A stretch of 64,000 nt of DNA, from assembly GCA_031472005.1 (NCBI GenBank), contig PZJY01000008.1:62001-126000 (forward strand). The letters run 5' to 3'. A program made the position numbers and the translations under genes. Within the stretch, counting starts at the first letter, position 1. Every line of letters starts with the position of its first letter. Positions 48,560 to 59,700 of this stretch are shown here, in pieces. Below the pieces are notes generated by a model. The model had not been told where the DNA came from. It did no database searches and saw only the letters and a list, made by a program, of their open reading frames with translations. This DNA comes from Tetracladium setigerum. Taxonomy: Eukaryota > Ascomycota > Leotiomycetes > Helotiales.

Positions 48560-49280
48560 CCATTCCCAAAGCGGCATCACCAAAATTCTGATTTTCATGA
48601 AACAACTGCGGATAGAGGGGCATATCAAGTATTCTTATCATAATATTGCTAGCGTGAAAAATCTGAGCTCAGTCACCAAAAAGAAACAAAGCTGTTTACA
48701 AAAAGAGTCGCATTTTGTTTTTCTAAGTAAATGAATGCTTGAGATCAAGAGGAGCTTGATCATGTCAACTATGTAAAGATCTTGGGAGTTCTGGTGTTTG
48801 TTGTTGTCGTTGGACACACGCAGCAGTTGCTTTCCTCGAATTCGCCTTTGACAACCTGGGGAATTGTCTAGAGGGCACTGAACTCTTCTTGAACTTTATC
48901 ATTTACCAAATTTACAGGCCTTTCCGATTATAAAAAGCCTTAACAGGATCTATCACATCAAAAAGTGCTGTCATTCCTGCTCTAGAGTGCCGCCAGAAGA
49001 TATTGAACTTCCTCATCAACCAGTCTGCCATCAACCGACCACACTCCAACCAACAAATGCGAAGTGCATTTTTTTACTAGGGGAGATCGTCAAAATCATA
49101 GAGACCTCAAGCAAAGGTGATTATGTCACGGCGTTTCTCCATATACAAGGCTGTCCAGCATGATGTTCGTGTTGGCAGAACTTGCTAACCTTCACCCGCA
49201 GAACAAATGCATCAACCTGTCTCCTACCACCGCATTACCACCTCAACTGGAGCAAGAATTCATCACTAGGTTCCTTTTCC
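48560..49280. other. Intergenic, no gene seen
   Basis: I see no protein-like frame or repeat in this stretch. Confidence 0.35.
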
Positions 49281-49284
49281 TCAT

Positions 49285-50720
49285 GCTATTCTCTTGATAC
49301 GGTCGGAAGCTCGAGAGGGTCGTTGGCAGACGAGAGGTGGACATTTGATGCAGGGCTGGACGAACAATGACATCTCTCTGTACTCCGTCTCAAACACCAC
49401 CCCTCCATGAAGCGGCGCAACTTTTATTTCCACCCGCCGCCAAAATGGTCCGAACCGCCCAGACAAACCTCCCACTTGAATTGCGGGATGCCATCGATCG
49501 AGTGCATAATGTATTCGCATCATCGAAATCCGCGGTAGAGGAGGCATTCAAGGAATACACAGACGCGAAGACCCTATTCCAGCAACTCGGTCGACATGAC
49601 ACCATCGAAAAGTACATGACAGACGAGGAGACACGGTTTTTCTCGGAGCCAGGGAATATACGAGCATGGGAGCTCTTCCATTAGAAGGCGGTTCGCTGCC
49701 ATTACGTTGACATTACCACGAACTGGAGCATCGGAATGTCGGATATGAAGGAACACTTCCCCCATATGGCGACGTCGGTGCGCTTCATCCAATACATGCG
49801 GTGGATGTCGTATTTCACAACCGGACCCATCGCCATTCAAAAGGTCGGAGCTTTGGTATAAGCGCTGGCGGACGAGAAGTGGGCAATTCTGCGGAAATGT
49901 GCATTTCGACCTTTTCCACGAGCTTCTGCACCAAGCAGCAATTCAATAAGATTATGTTGACTCAACTGGATCTTCTTTCTTTCGAGATTCTGTTGATACG
50001 GTCGGAGAATCGCTACGAATGTTGGCAGATGAAAAATGGGCAAGTTGGTGACAAGGCGCATTTCGACACTTATCAAGAATTTTTCCATCAACAAGCCTTG
50101 TTTTACGATTGTTCAATACCAGCTGAATCCCCTTTTTCCTGTGGTTCTTTTAATACTGTCAGCGTCTCATCATACTTGTCGTGGGAGAAGGAATTGGCGG
50201 TTGGGTAAATAGGTACTCACATGTTCAAATTTTCCAAGAATCCCTCTTCCAATAGCCAATCCAACAACCAGTATTAAACTATGATTGTCTACTATCAGCT
50301 GGTTTTCCTTCCTCTTGCGCTTCATTTGATACGGTCGGGGTTCTATTTTACTGGTTGTGGGAGGAGAATTGGACATTTGGGCAAAGACACACTCGTTGGT
50401 ATTGCCAGTCATCTCTTCTTCCAAGAGTTACTTGATCACACAGGGTTATCCCACCAACATGCCTTGTACCACCATCATCACAAATCAGTAGAATTGTATT
50501 CTATCTGATGGTTGTTTTGGTACATTATGGGTTCTCTTCTGCTTGTTATTGGAGGAGAAATCGGCAGCCTGGCGAGTCCATACATTTCGACCTTACCAGC
50601 AAATGCTCATTCAAGGTTACTCCAACAATCTGTCTGTAGATTGGCAGGATTTTAATATCTCATACGATTCTTTTTGCTGCGGCCAAAGTTTCATTTCTAT
50701 TCACTGTAGGACGAGAAATT
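49285..50720 (+). repeat. Degenerate TTGATACGGTCGGA-family units, plus orientation
   Basis: CTTGATACGGTCGGAAG (49296), TGTTGATACGGTCGGAGAA (49990) and TTTGATACGGTCGGGGTT (50324) are each followed after 25-35 bp by a GGCAGACGAGAARTGGRCATTT-like core, repeated again without the first motif near 49865, 50365, 50550 and 50710. This is the reverse complement of the array at 47.3-48.0 kb, so the two form a large imperfect inverted arrangement around the minisatellite. Confidence 0.55.
49445..49861 (+). pseudogene. Decayed gene of unknown family with one in-frame stop
   Basis: An ATG in good context (CCAAAATGGTC) opens a frame that reads as protein for 79 codons (AIDRVHNVFASSKSAVEEAF; YMTDEETRFF), meets TAG at 49682-49684, and continues in the same frame for 58 more good codons (RFIQYMRWMSYFTTGPIAI) to TAA at 49859-49861. 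It is about 138 residues in all, helical, without a signal peptide. One substitution would remove the stop. No family is recognised. It sits within the TTGATACGGTCGGA repeat zone. Confidence 0.5.
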
Positions 50721-51302
50721 GACGGTTTCGCGAAATGCATATCGACCTCTTCAGGAATTCCTCATTCCTCAAGCCGGCTTCATATTGCCTTCGTGATCCA
50801 TCAGAGGGAGTTCATCTTTCATATAACTCTTCTCATAAGATTAGAGCTCCATTGGGAAAGATTAAAACGTTTCCTTTTTTTCCGGAAAGACGTCGTTTTG
50901 ACCTTACCCAGCCTCCAACCACGAATCGGCCTTGCGGTATCTCCGTTTTCTATTAGTAGAATTCATTTCATCCTCGTAATTTTTCTGGAATCAGAGAATG
51001 TAACGTCAAAGAAATTGCATCTGTTGATGTATCTACAAAAATATGAACATCGCGCCTTTGGGAGATTTAATCCTCCCTCATCACTCTCCAAGTCTGCAGT
51101 ATTCGATCACAAACCGAACTCTCTGCTCCTCTACCTTCTCAAATCCCCTTTCTCGCCTGCTTGCGCTTTCTGTGACCTCAACAAATATTGTCTGTCAATC
51201 ATGGCTCAGCAGCCATTTCGTTATTAAAATAACATTTGCTTCGCAAAACCACTGTCGTTAATAATCGTTGGTAAACACGTCACCCTCGATTTCTCGGAAA
51301 TT

Positions 51303-51640
51303 CTAGCAACGTAGAATAAATACATCACCGCCTTTCTTGAAAGACAATGCAGGATTATTGTTAGCCAGGCCTGTTCGTATCTTGAACTTATAGTACATGA
51401 TAGCCTTCCAGGGGTTGAGAGTGAACTTCACGAGTCGCGCATGGTTCCACCTCTTGACGAGGCCATAGGGATAATCCGCGCCACGAGGGATACCAGCCCT
51501 CGTCCATCTTGTAAGCTGGCGCTCAGCATGTTCTTCCTTCTTGCGCTGTTCCGCAGCATCATCTGGATCTTCTGCGACTTGGAACTACCGGCCATCGAGT
51601 CGTGGGGGTAGCGTGTGCCATCACATTGAATAATTTGCTG
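51303..51640 (-). pseudogene. Decayed paralogue of the KGKGKEKEK protein at the right edge
   Basis: On the minus strand the sequence runs parallel to the gene at 63366-64000: MAGSSKSQK against MVGSSKAQK, then DDAAEQRKKEE, RGADYPYGLVKRWNHARLVKFTL (identical landmarks at both sites), KAIMYYKF against KAIMYHDF, and TGLANNNP against PVLANNNP. It then adds a C-terminal end (ALSFKKGGDVFILRC) before the stop at 51305-51303, showing how the truncated copy at the window edge may finish. The charged KGKGKEKEK/AMDVDT repeats are missing and at least one frameshift lies near 51570, so it is a broken copy. Confidence 0.75.
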
Positions 51641-51699
51641 GAGTACACCTCAAGCAAGGATTTGTCTCGTGATAAAACCTATTTCCTGTGGGAATGGTG

Positions 51700-53010
51700 A
51701 CGAGTTGTGTGGTTCGTGGTGGTGGTGGGTGACAGGATCTCGTCGGTTAAGATCTTGTCATGGATGTCTCGGAGGTTTCGAGATCGTATGATGAAAGTGT
51801 GTTGGTTTTTGTAGAAGTCAGTTGCTTCTTCTGATGAAATCCCGGGCTATTGGTAATTTTTAGTGCAAATCGTGATAGATTTAGCGGGAGTGATGGTTGT
51901 AAATGCCTTGTTGACATCTTGATTATCGTCGACGGGATAGTTATCAGGCATTTCTTTCAATAAGGGTTCTCGAATGTGATGTAAGCCGGGGCGATGACGT
52001 TCTATCTGTTGCTCCAAGAAGAACTCGGCTGCTTCGAAACGCAAAGACCTTCCATTGGATTTGGGGATCATGTACGTCCATTGTTTTAGATACACTGAGC
52101 GCGAAGAAGTTGATAACATGCTGTCGTGTGTCTGCATCGTCGCCATCCACGATGTCCATCCCCAGTTGGAGGAAATTGCTCGCTATGATCAATTTTAGTT
52201 TCCTGCTAGGGTTGTGTACAATTATTACTTGGTAACTTACTGACTTTCTAAATATATGAATTTCTTTGTGTTCACAGCCGCTTCGAAACGCGAAGAACGT
52301 CCATTGGGTTTGGGGATCATGTATGTCCATGTCGGAAAGATAATCAAGACGTTGTGTACACTCTCCTCGTTAAAGTACTCGAGAAGTAGCGAATTCTCGT
52401 ACATGTTATCCCCAATAATGGCAATAACTGGTAACATCGCGAACTCGCTAACGGAACTGAAGGATCTCTTGGCATCGTGAGAAGCGTATTTGACAAGCTT
52501 CTACAGTCCGACAAGCAGTTTGGTGTCCCTGTTGCGGAAATCCTTGTGGCCAAAGAGCTGGGGTTTGTAATCTAACAGCAGATGCCCCTAACGATGTTGA
52601 AATAAAAATCAGGTTGCCGAGGAAATGCTTCGGTGGTGCAGATTGGTATTGTCAATTTTGAGAATGTCAAAATCAAAGTCCTGTAGATGAGGAGCAGTTT
52701 TTGTTCTGTGGTTGGCAGATTCAAACAAGATAAAAATCTCGTGGCCAAGGGTATGCTTTGTTGGTGTAAATTGGCATGATTAATTTCATCCGAGCTGAAA
52801 TGAAAGTGTTGTGGTCGAGGAGCTGTTGATATGCATTTTGACAAGATTCGACTTTGTCGATGTCAAAATTGATGTCTTGTGGCCGATGAGACGTGAACTC
52901 CAGGATGACAATTCTGCCGACGCGACCTTGCGTCTTGTCGATGGTAACACATCGAGGGTAGTTTAAGAACGACGAGTCCATGGTGTTGAGCTTCCAACTC
53001 ACTTGACGGG
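51700..53010. repeat. Gene-poor region with dispersed short direct repeats
   Basis: A 50-bp segment at 52033 (TTCGAAACGCAAAGACCTTC, then TTGGGGATCATGTACGTCCA) recurs at 52281 with few changes. Related segments at about 52610-52680 and 52735-52800 (TGCTTCGGTGGTGCAGATTG against TGCTTTGTTGGTGTAAATTG) are about 123 bp apart. No gene is supported here. Confidence 0.45.
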
Positions 53011-54720
53011 TGACCTCATCTGATCATTTCCACAATTGCACTGTCTGCAATTAATGGTGATAATTTTATGAAAGACGATCATCTGAATCTATCGTCGATC
53101 TTGAACAAGTTGGATGAAACACAACATAGCTCATCGGAATGTGCTCATCCAGCCACCTCTGGACTGGAGGTATGCTCTGGCATGTTTGTAACAGACGATC
53201 TCAGTTGTTAAACACCTAATCGAAAGCGCTTATGGTTCTGTCGTAGTCTCAGAATTTTATTCCCCACCTGCATGTTGGAATGAGGGGTTTGCGTTTATGT
53301 GATCATCTAGGTCTGCCCGAGTTGAGAATGATGCATCTCCTGGGATATGAGAAGCCGTAACGTTTGGATACCTCGAGACGTTGTCTAATTTGTTATGAAG
53401 TTGAGAAATTAGATTTAGTAGATGAACCTATGGAGAAATTAGATGCATACCGCAAAGGGGATGTAGATCTGCTCACGAAATCATACTAACGACTTGGATG
53501 TTCCATGTTTTCGATTTGAGGTGCTACCCTTCGATCTCTGTCGATCTCAACTCGCAAGCAAAAGGGAGGCTGCTATCCAGGCGGAAGAGGGGCCGTAATA
53601 GAGGTTATCTTGATATAACTCGTAGTCTTGAGTGACCGATATGTTGGTAGAAGTTGGAAGGTTGATAGATAGATGATATTTAGATGGAAGAAAGTTATAA
53701 GTACATGAGGATGTGTATGATAGAAAGAAGTGAAAAGGTGAAGAGCAGACCACTGTCCTCTCCATGCTTCACATTTTCATGGTCTACCTTCTCTCGATCT
53801 TGGTCCACCCCTCTCTATTTATACCCTCCTCTACCCATACTACACAAACCATTTATTTCTGATATTGTGTAGGCCATTTACCTTTTGTCGTTTGTGTTTA
53901 TTATCTATCTGGATGTTTCCACCATCCATTTTTCGTATTGTCGGTCATATGTCACACTTGGCATCATGTACATCTTTTTCGTTTGATTTCCTATCATGTT
54001 TTCTGTTTTGTGACCTCTAACCTCATTACCTCAACTCCTATTGTTTCCATCGCCCAACCTTGTTGTGTAGTGTTTGTATCCTTTGCTTCCACTCTTGATA
54101 TGGTATACACTTCTTCTCTGGTCGGTCACCTTTCCACTTCTTCTTCGTTTGCGGTGATCCACTCCTCTAGGCTCCATCATCCACTGGTTTATCTAGCATA
54201 TTATTCCAGTTCGAAGGTGTTCAGTCGTCCATCCCACACGGGGTTGTTTGGTGGGTTGATTGTTGGGGGATCCTAACGAAGCCACATTAGAAAAATCACG
54301 ATTATTAGTGAATGAGAGGCTTACCAACAACGTTTTTCTGCAAGCTGAGACTGTCAAGTGATGATCTGAATATTCTCATGGTGCAGATGAAGAAGGGCAA
54401 AGAACAAACTGAAGTCGTTGATGACGAGTTGAGCAGTCCTGCCGAGCAGAGCAAACCTTCGTACTGGCAGATAATTGTTTAGGAATCCGTTGTGAAAGTT
54501 GTATTAAGTCATTATGCGGATCGACCCAACGCGAAGGACCCTTTGGATAGAGATAGCAATCGTTTCTCAGATTGGCCTGCAAACCCAAACCTTCCACCTC
54601 AGATGAATGGCACACAAGGAGAAGTATCAATATTTCAAGGCATTCAGCAAGAACGGCGAGAAAACCGAAGCTGGTAATAGCGAGTCGGCCAATCCATTAT
54701 TGAGTCCACTGTCCTGAACA
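53010..54720. other. No gene seen
   Basis: Frames here (for example 53938-54276) are Ser/His/Phe-rich translations of CT-rich DNA and lack recognisable features. A pyrimidine-rich, TTTATACC-containing stretch at about 53800-53880 looks promoter-like, but nothing coding follows. Confidence 0.35.
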
Positions 54721-54734
54721 TATATTCTGCTATT

Positions 54735-54955
54735 TTCGCTTCTCGAAATCCATCCTCATTGACCAGAATTTCCTTCCCTTCGCCTCATGAAACCGATCCT
54801 TGTTAACGTATGTTCCCCTCTCGTCGCTTCTTGAATCCACCTTCGTTGCTGTGCAGTTCCCTCTATTCCTTTCTTGAAATACATCTTCGTTGGTGTGTAC
54901 TCCCTTTCCCCCGCCCCCTTTTCGATTCTTGAAGCGCATCCTTGTCGAAACCCTC
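54735..54955 (-). repeat. Minisatellite of about 43-53 bp, five units
   Basis: Plus-strand cores CTTCTCGAAATCCATCCTC (54737), CTCATGAAACCGATCCTT (54783), CTTCTTGAATCCACCTTC (54826), TTCTTGAAATACATCTTC (54874) and TTCTTGAAGCGCATCCTT (54927) recur with C/T-rich spacers. Confidence 0.6.
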
Positions 54956-55619
54956 GTGGACAAATAAGCTTGAATGTCAACCATGATTTTGAATTGTTTG
55001 GATCCAAAAGAATTCCTTCCTTGTCTTTGCGATAGTATTCTCGAACTGGAATGGGGTGCATGGTTGGCAAAGTCCAGAAGTCAAAATATGTGTCGCTGTT
55101 CTGGTGCCACTTCTTCTGATAAGCTGATCCAGAAGAATGGTCGAAATTGAGGCATACAATAGGGCCTTGCATGGGAGTAAATGAGCTCAGGATCAGGTTG
55201 TAGAAGTTGGCGTGTCTAGGCCGTCGTGATATGAACATAGTAGCGGCTGGGACCTTTGGCTCTCTGGTGTGGGTGAGAGGAAGCTGTCGACAATAATCGA
55301 GGCGGACGGTCCCAAAGTACCATCAAAGGTTTAGAGTCGGTTGTTGTATCAATGGCAGAGCAAGTCCACAATTGATATGAGGGCCATTCCAGAACTATAT
55401 CCGTTTGAAAGTGTCTAGAGGGCAAAACGCCATGTCGAAGCCAGCGATTCTTTCCTTGTAAGGCTCTTGAAGGATTGTCTGAACCAGATGTTCATACCGG
55501 TCATATTGGATTGTGGTTGTCAAATGAATTCCAAGTTTCTGGTTGAAGTCATTCCTTGTCTTTGGGATGGAATTCTCGAATTAGACAAAGATTGGGATAC
55601 CGGCAATCATGTCCACCTG

Positions 55620-55900
55620 CGGCCCTTGAATCAATCCAGACTTCTGCTGGGGAATTTTAATAGCGGCCTGCTTCCTGACTTCAAGCTCAGCACGCTTCAC
55701 AGCCAAGCAGCCTTTTCGCGACGCGATTCAACAACAGCACGCACTTCGGTCCTTGGCCTCAGACGCTCATCCACCCAAGTCTGTTTCTCGTTGAATTCTC
55801 CAGAGGCTAAGTCCAGGCCGCTCATCTTGACACTCGGGTTCTGAGTGATCTTGTGATGCTTCCACATGGCTGCAGTGTCATTGTTTACATCCAATCACCT
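55620..55900 (-). pseudogene. Fragment of a coiled-coil/LCG-family gene
   Basis: Minus-strand translation gives NEKQTWVDERLRPRTE and SRREKAAW, matching EEKQVWSDERLRLETE and LRREKAAW in the coiled-coil gene at about 58240-58360. It then continues, after a one-base frame change, with VKRAELEV-like sequence corresponding to VEERAELEG. It is a short, broken and inverted paralogous piece lying only 0.9 kb upstream of the intact family member. Confidence 0.65.
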
Positions 55901-55909
55901 GCCACGGAT

Positions 55910-56545
55910 ACTGTTAGGCTTAGGTTTTAACCTTTTCTTTACAAAGGACGTCGGTTTAGCCCAAGTTGTCGAATATTCTGTGTATTTCCCATCCTGACTT
56001 CAACCACGAACACCAAATTACCCACTCTCTCGTAAGATTCTAGATTTTTGACTACGAGAGTTGTGATAATGACAGGGATCCACTGATATCAAACAAAAAC
56101 AATGGAATATTGGCTGGTGCATGAAGTCAAAAAGACGTCATTCCGGACCAAAATAATAAAAACAAAAACGTCGAAATCTCCCCAATTTACCAGAGGTCCG
56201 ATCATACGAGAAGAGTGGTATGAAAGGTGAAAATAAAAAAAGATTGACATGACGGCGATGTGAGGTGAGGAATACCTGGTGATCTAACCCTTTTGATCGC
56301 GCCAAGAACCCACCACCACCCTGTTTCAAGTTCCTCTGCCTTCCTCTCAATTTCACAACACCATCGCGATATTCATATCCGTCAACAGCCCTCCACTGAC
56401 GATATCATATCCGATTCTCTTCCTCCTCACGGTGTCCCGAGTGAACCGTTGAGCGAGCGCATTGCCCCTGTCCCCTTTTCGTCGTTCTGACTGGCCGTTC
56501 TTCTTCGGAGGAACACTTGGGTCACAAAGTTCGTCGTTTCTCCCG
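55910..56545. other. Upstream region of the coiled-coil gene, with one further hairpin unit
   Basis: No gene is visible. GTTCTTCTTCGGAGGAAC at about 56497-56514 folds into a 7-bp stem with a UUCG loop and resembles the hairpins of the block that follows. Confidence 0.4.
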
Positions 56546-56758
56546 TCTTGAGGTCTTTCGGGACTAATAGACAAAGCACTACCCTGAGCAACTGCTTTTC
56601 TTCAGAAAAGCACGAAGGTTGTAAAGTCTAGTGTCTCCCTCGTCGTTCCAACAGGCCGTTCTTCTTCAGAAGAACGTCAAGGTCGGAAGGTTCGTCGTTT
56701 TAGTGTTTTCTCACGAAAATACGCCCTCGCTAGAGTTGTACTCTAGCAACTTATTAAA
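56546..56758 (+). promoter_or_regulatory. Shared 5' block, copy 1, with three hairpins
   Basis: This 213-bp block ends at the ATG of the coiled-coil gene and is closely similar to 63150-63365, which ends at the ATG of the right-edge gene. Both begin TTGAGGTCTTTCGGGACTAATAG and end CTAGAGTTGTACTCTAGCAA, TTATTAAAATGG. Copy 1 contains TGCTTTTCTTCAGAAAAGCA, GTTCTTCTTCAGAAGAAC and CTAGAGTTGTACTCTAG, each a near-perfect stem-loop. It is probably 5' UTR plus core promoter, kept while the coding parts diverged. Confidence 0.8.
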
Positions 56759-59700
56759 ATGGCTTCTTCGAATGTCCCTGCGCCAATATTCGCGATCGCC
56801 GCGCGGAAGGCGAAACAGGACAAATTCGATCAAAAGTTCGCCCCGGTCATGCAAATTGATCGATATCGCAGTGAAATCGATGGGCTTTCCGCTGTGGTCC
56901 AGGCCGCCAAGAACAAGCTGGAGGACATCATAAAGCGAGAAGGACACACCGTGCCTGCTGTCGACAAGATGCGAGAAGAGTTTCTCAAGCGACACGCAAA
57001 GATCACCGAAGTTTCTACTCTGCTCAATAAGGTTATGGACCTCCTCCATGAATACACCAACTTGATGGAGAGCAACGACAACGAGTTGATCAAGAAGAGG
57101 AAGCAGATTGTTGATCTCATTGGCACCCTCTTGCCACCTGTTCAAGACAGACTGGTTGTCATGGAGTCACAGGTGAGTTTTCGATTAGGCGAAACCATAC
57201 TGACGAAGGAACGCCTCGAAACCGAGAACGCCGAACTGAGAAGAGCCGTCTCTTCTGCAGCTGGAGCAAGTGAGGTGACTGCTCAGCTATCAAAGCTTCT
57301 CTCCAATCGACAACAGCCAAACGAAGAGATGATCAAGGGATACGAGCGCATGCGGGATGCCATCAAGGAAAAGAATGAACATCGACTTGCGCTTGAAAAG
57401 AGTCATTCGACCGCCATCGAAGCAAAAGATGCGCTCATCGACCAGTTGACAGCTCAGAAAGGCTCAACCATCGTCGAACTCGGTGAGAAGATCAAATCGA
57501 TTCAGGATCTCGAAGAAGAGAAGGCCGAACTCGCCCACCTTCTTGAGACTGCAAATGCCAATGTGGATCGTCAACGCAATGAGCTAGTCAATGCAAGATC
57601 AGAGGCGGAAAAGGCAAACGAGACGACGGAAGAGGCGAACGCGGCCACGCGAGAGGCGACGCGCAAGATGGACGAGGCTGTTGCGAGAGCAGAACAGGCA
57701 GATGCCACTGCAAAGGAACTGCAATCCAGGTTGGACGTCATAGCAACACCCAAGCAGATGGACACTGAAGAGGTTCGTCGACATCGGGAATGGCTTGTGA
57801 TGAAGACGGAGCACGCAAATGCTATCGCCAGCAGGGACAGTCTGAAAGTTCTCAAGGAGAAGCTCGATGCTACCGTGGCCGACCTCGAAGGACGACTAAA
57901 GGATGGCCGTGTGAAGCTCCGAGAGTCCAAAGATCAGATCGAAACGCTTACTACCGAGAATGAGACACTCACAAACCAGAATGCGACGCTCACTCGCGAC
58001 TATGGGGAAAGGTAGAGGCACTCCAAGGTTCCGCTGAATGGATCAAGGCCAGGAAGCTGGATTCTGAGAGGGACGCTGCAACCATCGGTAAGCACATCGA
58101 GACCATTCAGACCATGGTCGACAAGATCAGTGTCTTGGAATCAAGGGCGGCTGAGAATGCTGCAACGATCAAAGGGCATCTCGAGACCATGGAGAGCCTC
58201 AACGAGAAGATAAATGTCTTGGAGCTGGCCTCTCAATCGTTTGCCGAGGAGAAGCAAGTCTGGTCAGACGAGCGTCTGAGGTTGGAGACGGAGAAGCGTG
58301 CCGAGCTTGAAGTCGAGCAAAAGGCAATTGCTGAGTTGCGTCGAGAGAAGGCTGCCTGGGTGGAAGAGCGTGCCGAGCTCGAAGGCCAGAGTAATGCTGC
58401 TGTCCAATTGCGTCGGGAAGTCGAGACGGAAAAGAACGCTGGCAGCAAGTTGCTTCTAGTGAATACCAACCTGAGTAAATCTCTTGAGGCCGAGAAGAAC
58501 GCCAGCTTCCTGCTTCTGGGGGAGAAGGTTGACCTGAACCAAAAGCTTGAGATCGAGAGACAGTCTAATCTCGAGTTACGCCGAGAGAAGACAAGCTTGA
58601 ATCAGAAGCTCGAAGCCGAGAAGAGCGCCCGCATCAAGCTGGATGTGGGAAAGACCGAGTTGGATCAGAAGCTCGAGAACGAGAAGACTGCCGGTGCGAA
58701 GCTTCTCCAGGAGAATGCCGACTTGAAGCAGAAGCTCGAAGTCGAGAAGAATGCCCGCGTCAAAGTTGACACGGAAAAGACTGAGTTGGACCAGAAGCTC
58801 AAGATCGAGAAGACTGCCGGTGCAGAGCTCCTTCAGAAGAATGCCAATTTGACTCAAGAGCTTGAGGAGGAGAAGAAAGAAGGCGAAAAGCTGCGTCGAG
58901 AGAAGCAGGAGGCCTCGACTTCTCTTCTGGCGAAGAACGACAGGATCCGATCGCTCAAACTCGACCAGAAAGCTGCTGAGGATCTTCGTCTGGAGAAGAC
59001 TGAATGGAACAAGAATCGACTGATCTTGGAGGCCGAGAGCAGGGAACTCAATGTTCTCAAGGCAGAGAAAGGATATTGGATCCAGAATCAGGCCGATGTC
59101 GATGCCAGTCGCCAAACGATCCTCTCTCTTCAAACAGAGAAGCAAGCCTGGGCCAAGAAGGAGATCGACTTTGAGGTTGAGCGCAAGGAGCTAGCTACTC
59201 TCAAGTCAGAGAAGCAAATCTGGACGGTGAAGCAGGTCGAGCTCGAGGCTGATCACCGGGAGATGCTTACTCTCCGGACCGAGAAGCAGACTTGGATCCT
59301 AAAGGAGGTTGAATTTGAAGCCGGCCACGATGAATTGGTCACTCTCCGGGATAACCAGCAACAGTGGATCAAAGACGGTGACAAATTGAATGCACTGAAT
59401 ACTCAAGTCGCTGAATTGACTCAAGAGAAGAAGGACTGGTTGGAAGACCGTGATGAACTTCTCCAACAAGAGAAGCTTGCAGCCTCCCTCGGGGTGGAGA
59501 AGCGAAATTGGCTCCAGGAGAAAGCCAGGCTTCGAAATCAGGAGACAATCGCCACCATACTTCAAGGCGAGAAGTCAACGTTGGAGAGTGAGGTGGAGAG
59601 ATTGAAGAGGGAAATTTCCAGCCATCAGTCGATCCAAAGTGAACACGCCAGACTCGGCGACAAGTTTGCTCGTTCAGAACGAGCCGTCTCGAGGACAACC

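Noticed and set aside
48295..48643. Arg/Ser-rich frames on both strands over the GC-rich repeat
   Set aside because: They are translations of a minisatellite without a gene context.
53938..54276. 112-codon frame with hydrophobic segments
   Set aside because: It derives from CT-rich DNA, has no signal-peptide logic and no recognisable motif.
58576..59145. 189-codon antisense frame
   Set aside because: It is a Leu-rich shadow of the coiled-coil gene caused by its biased codons.
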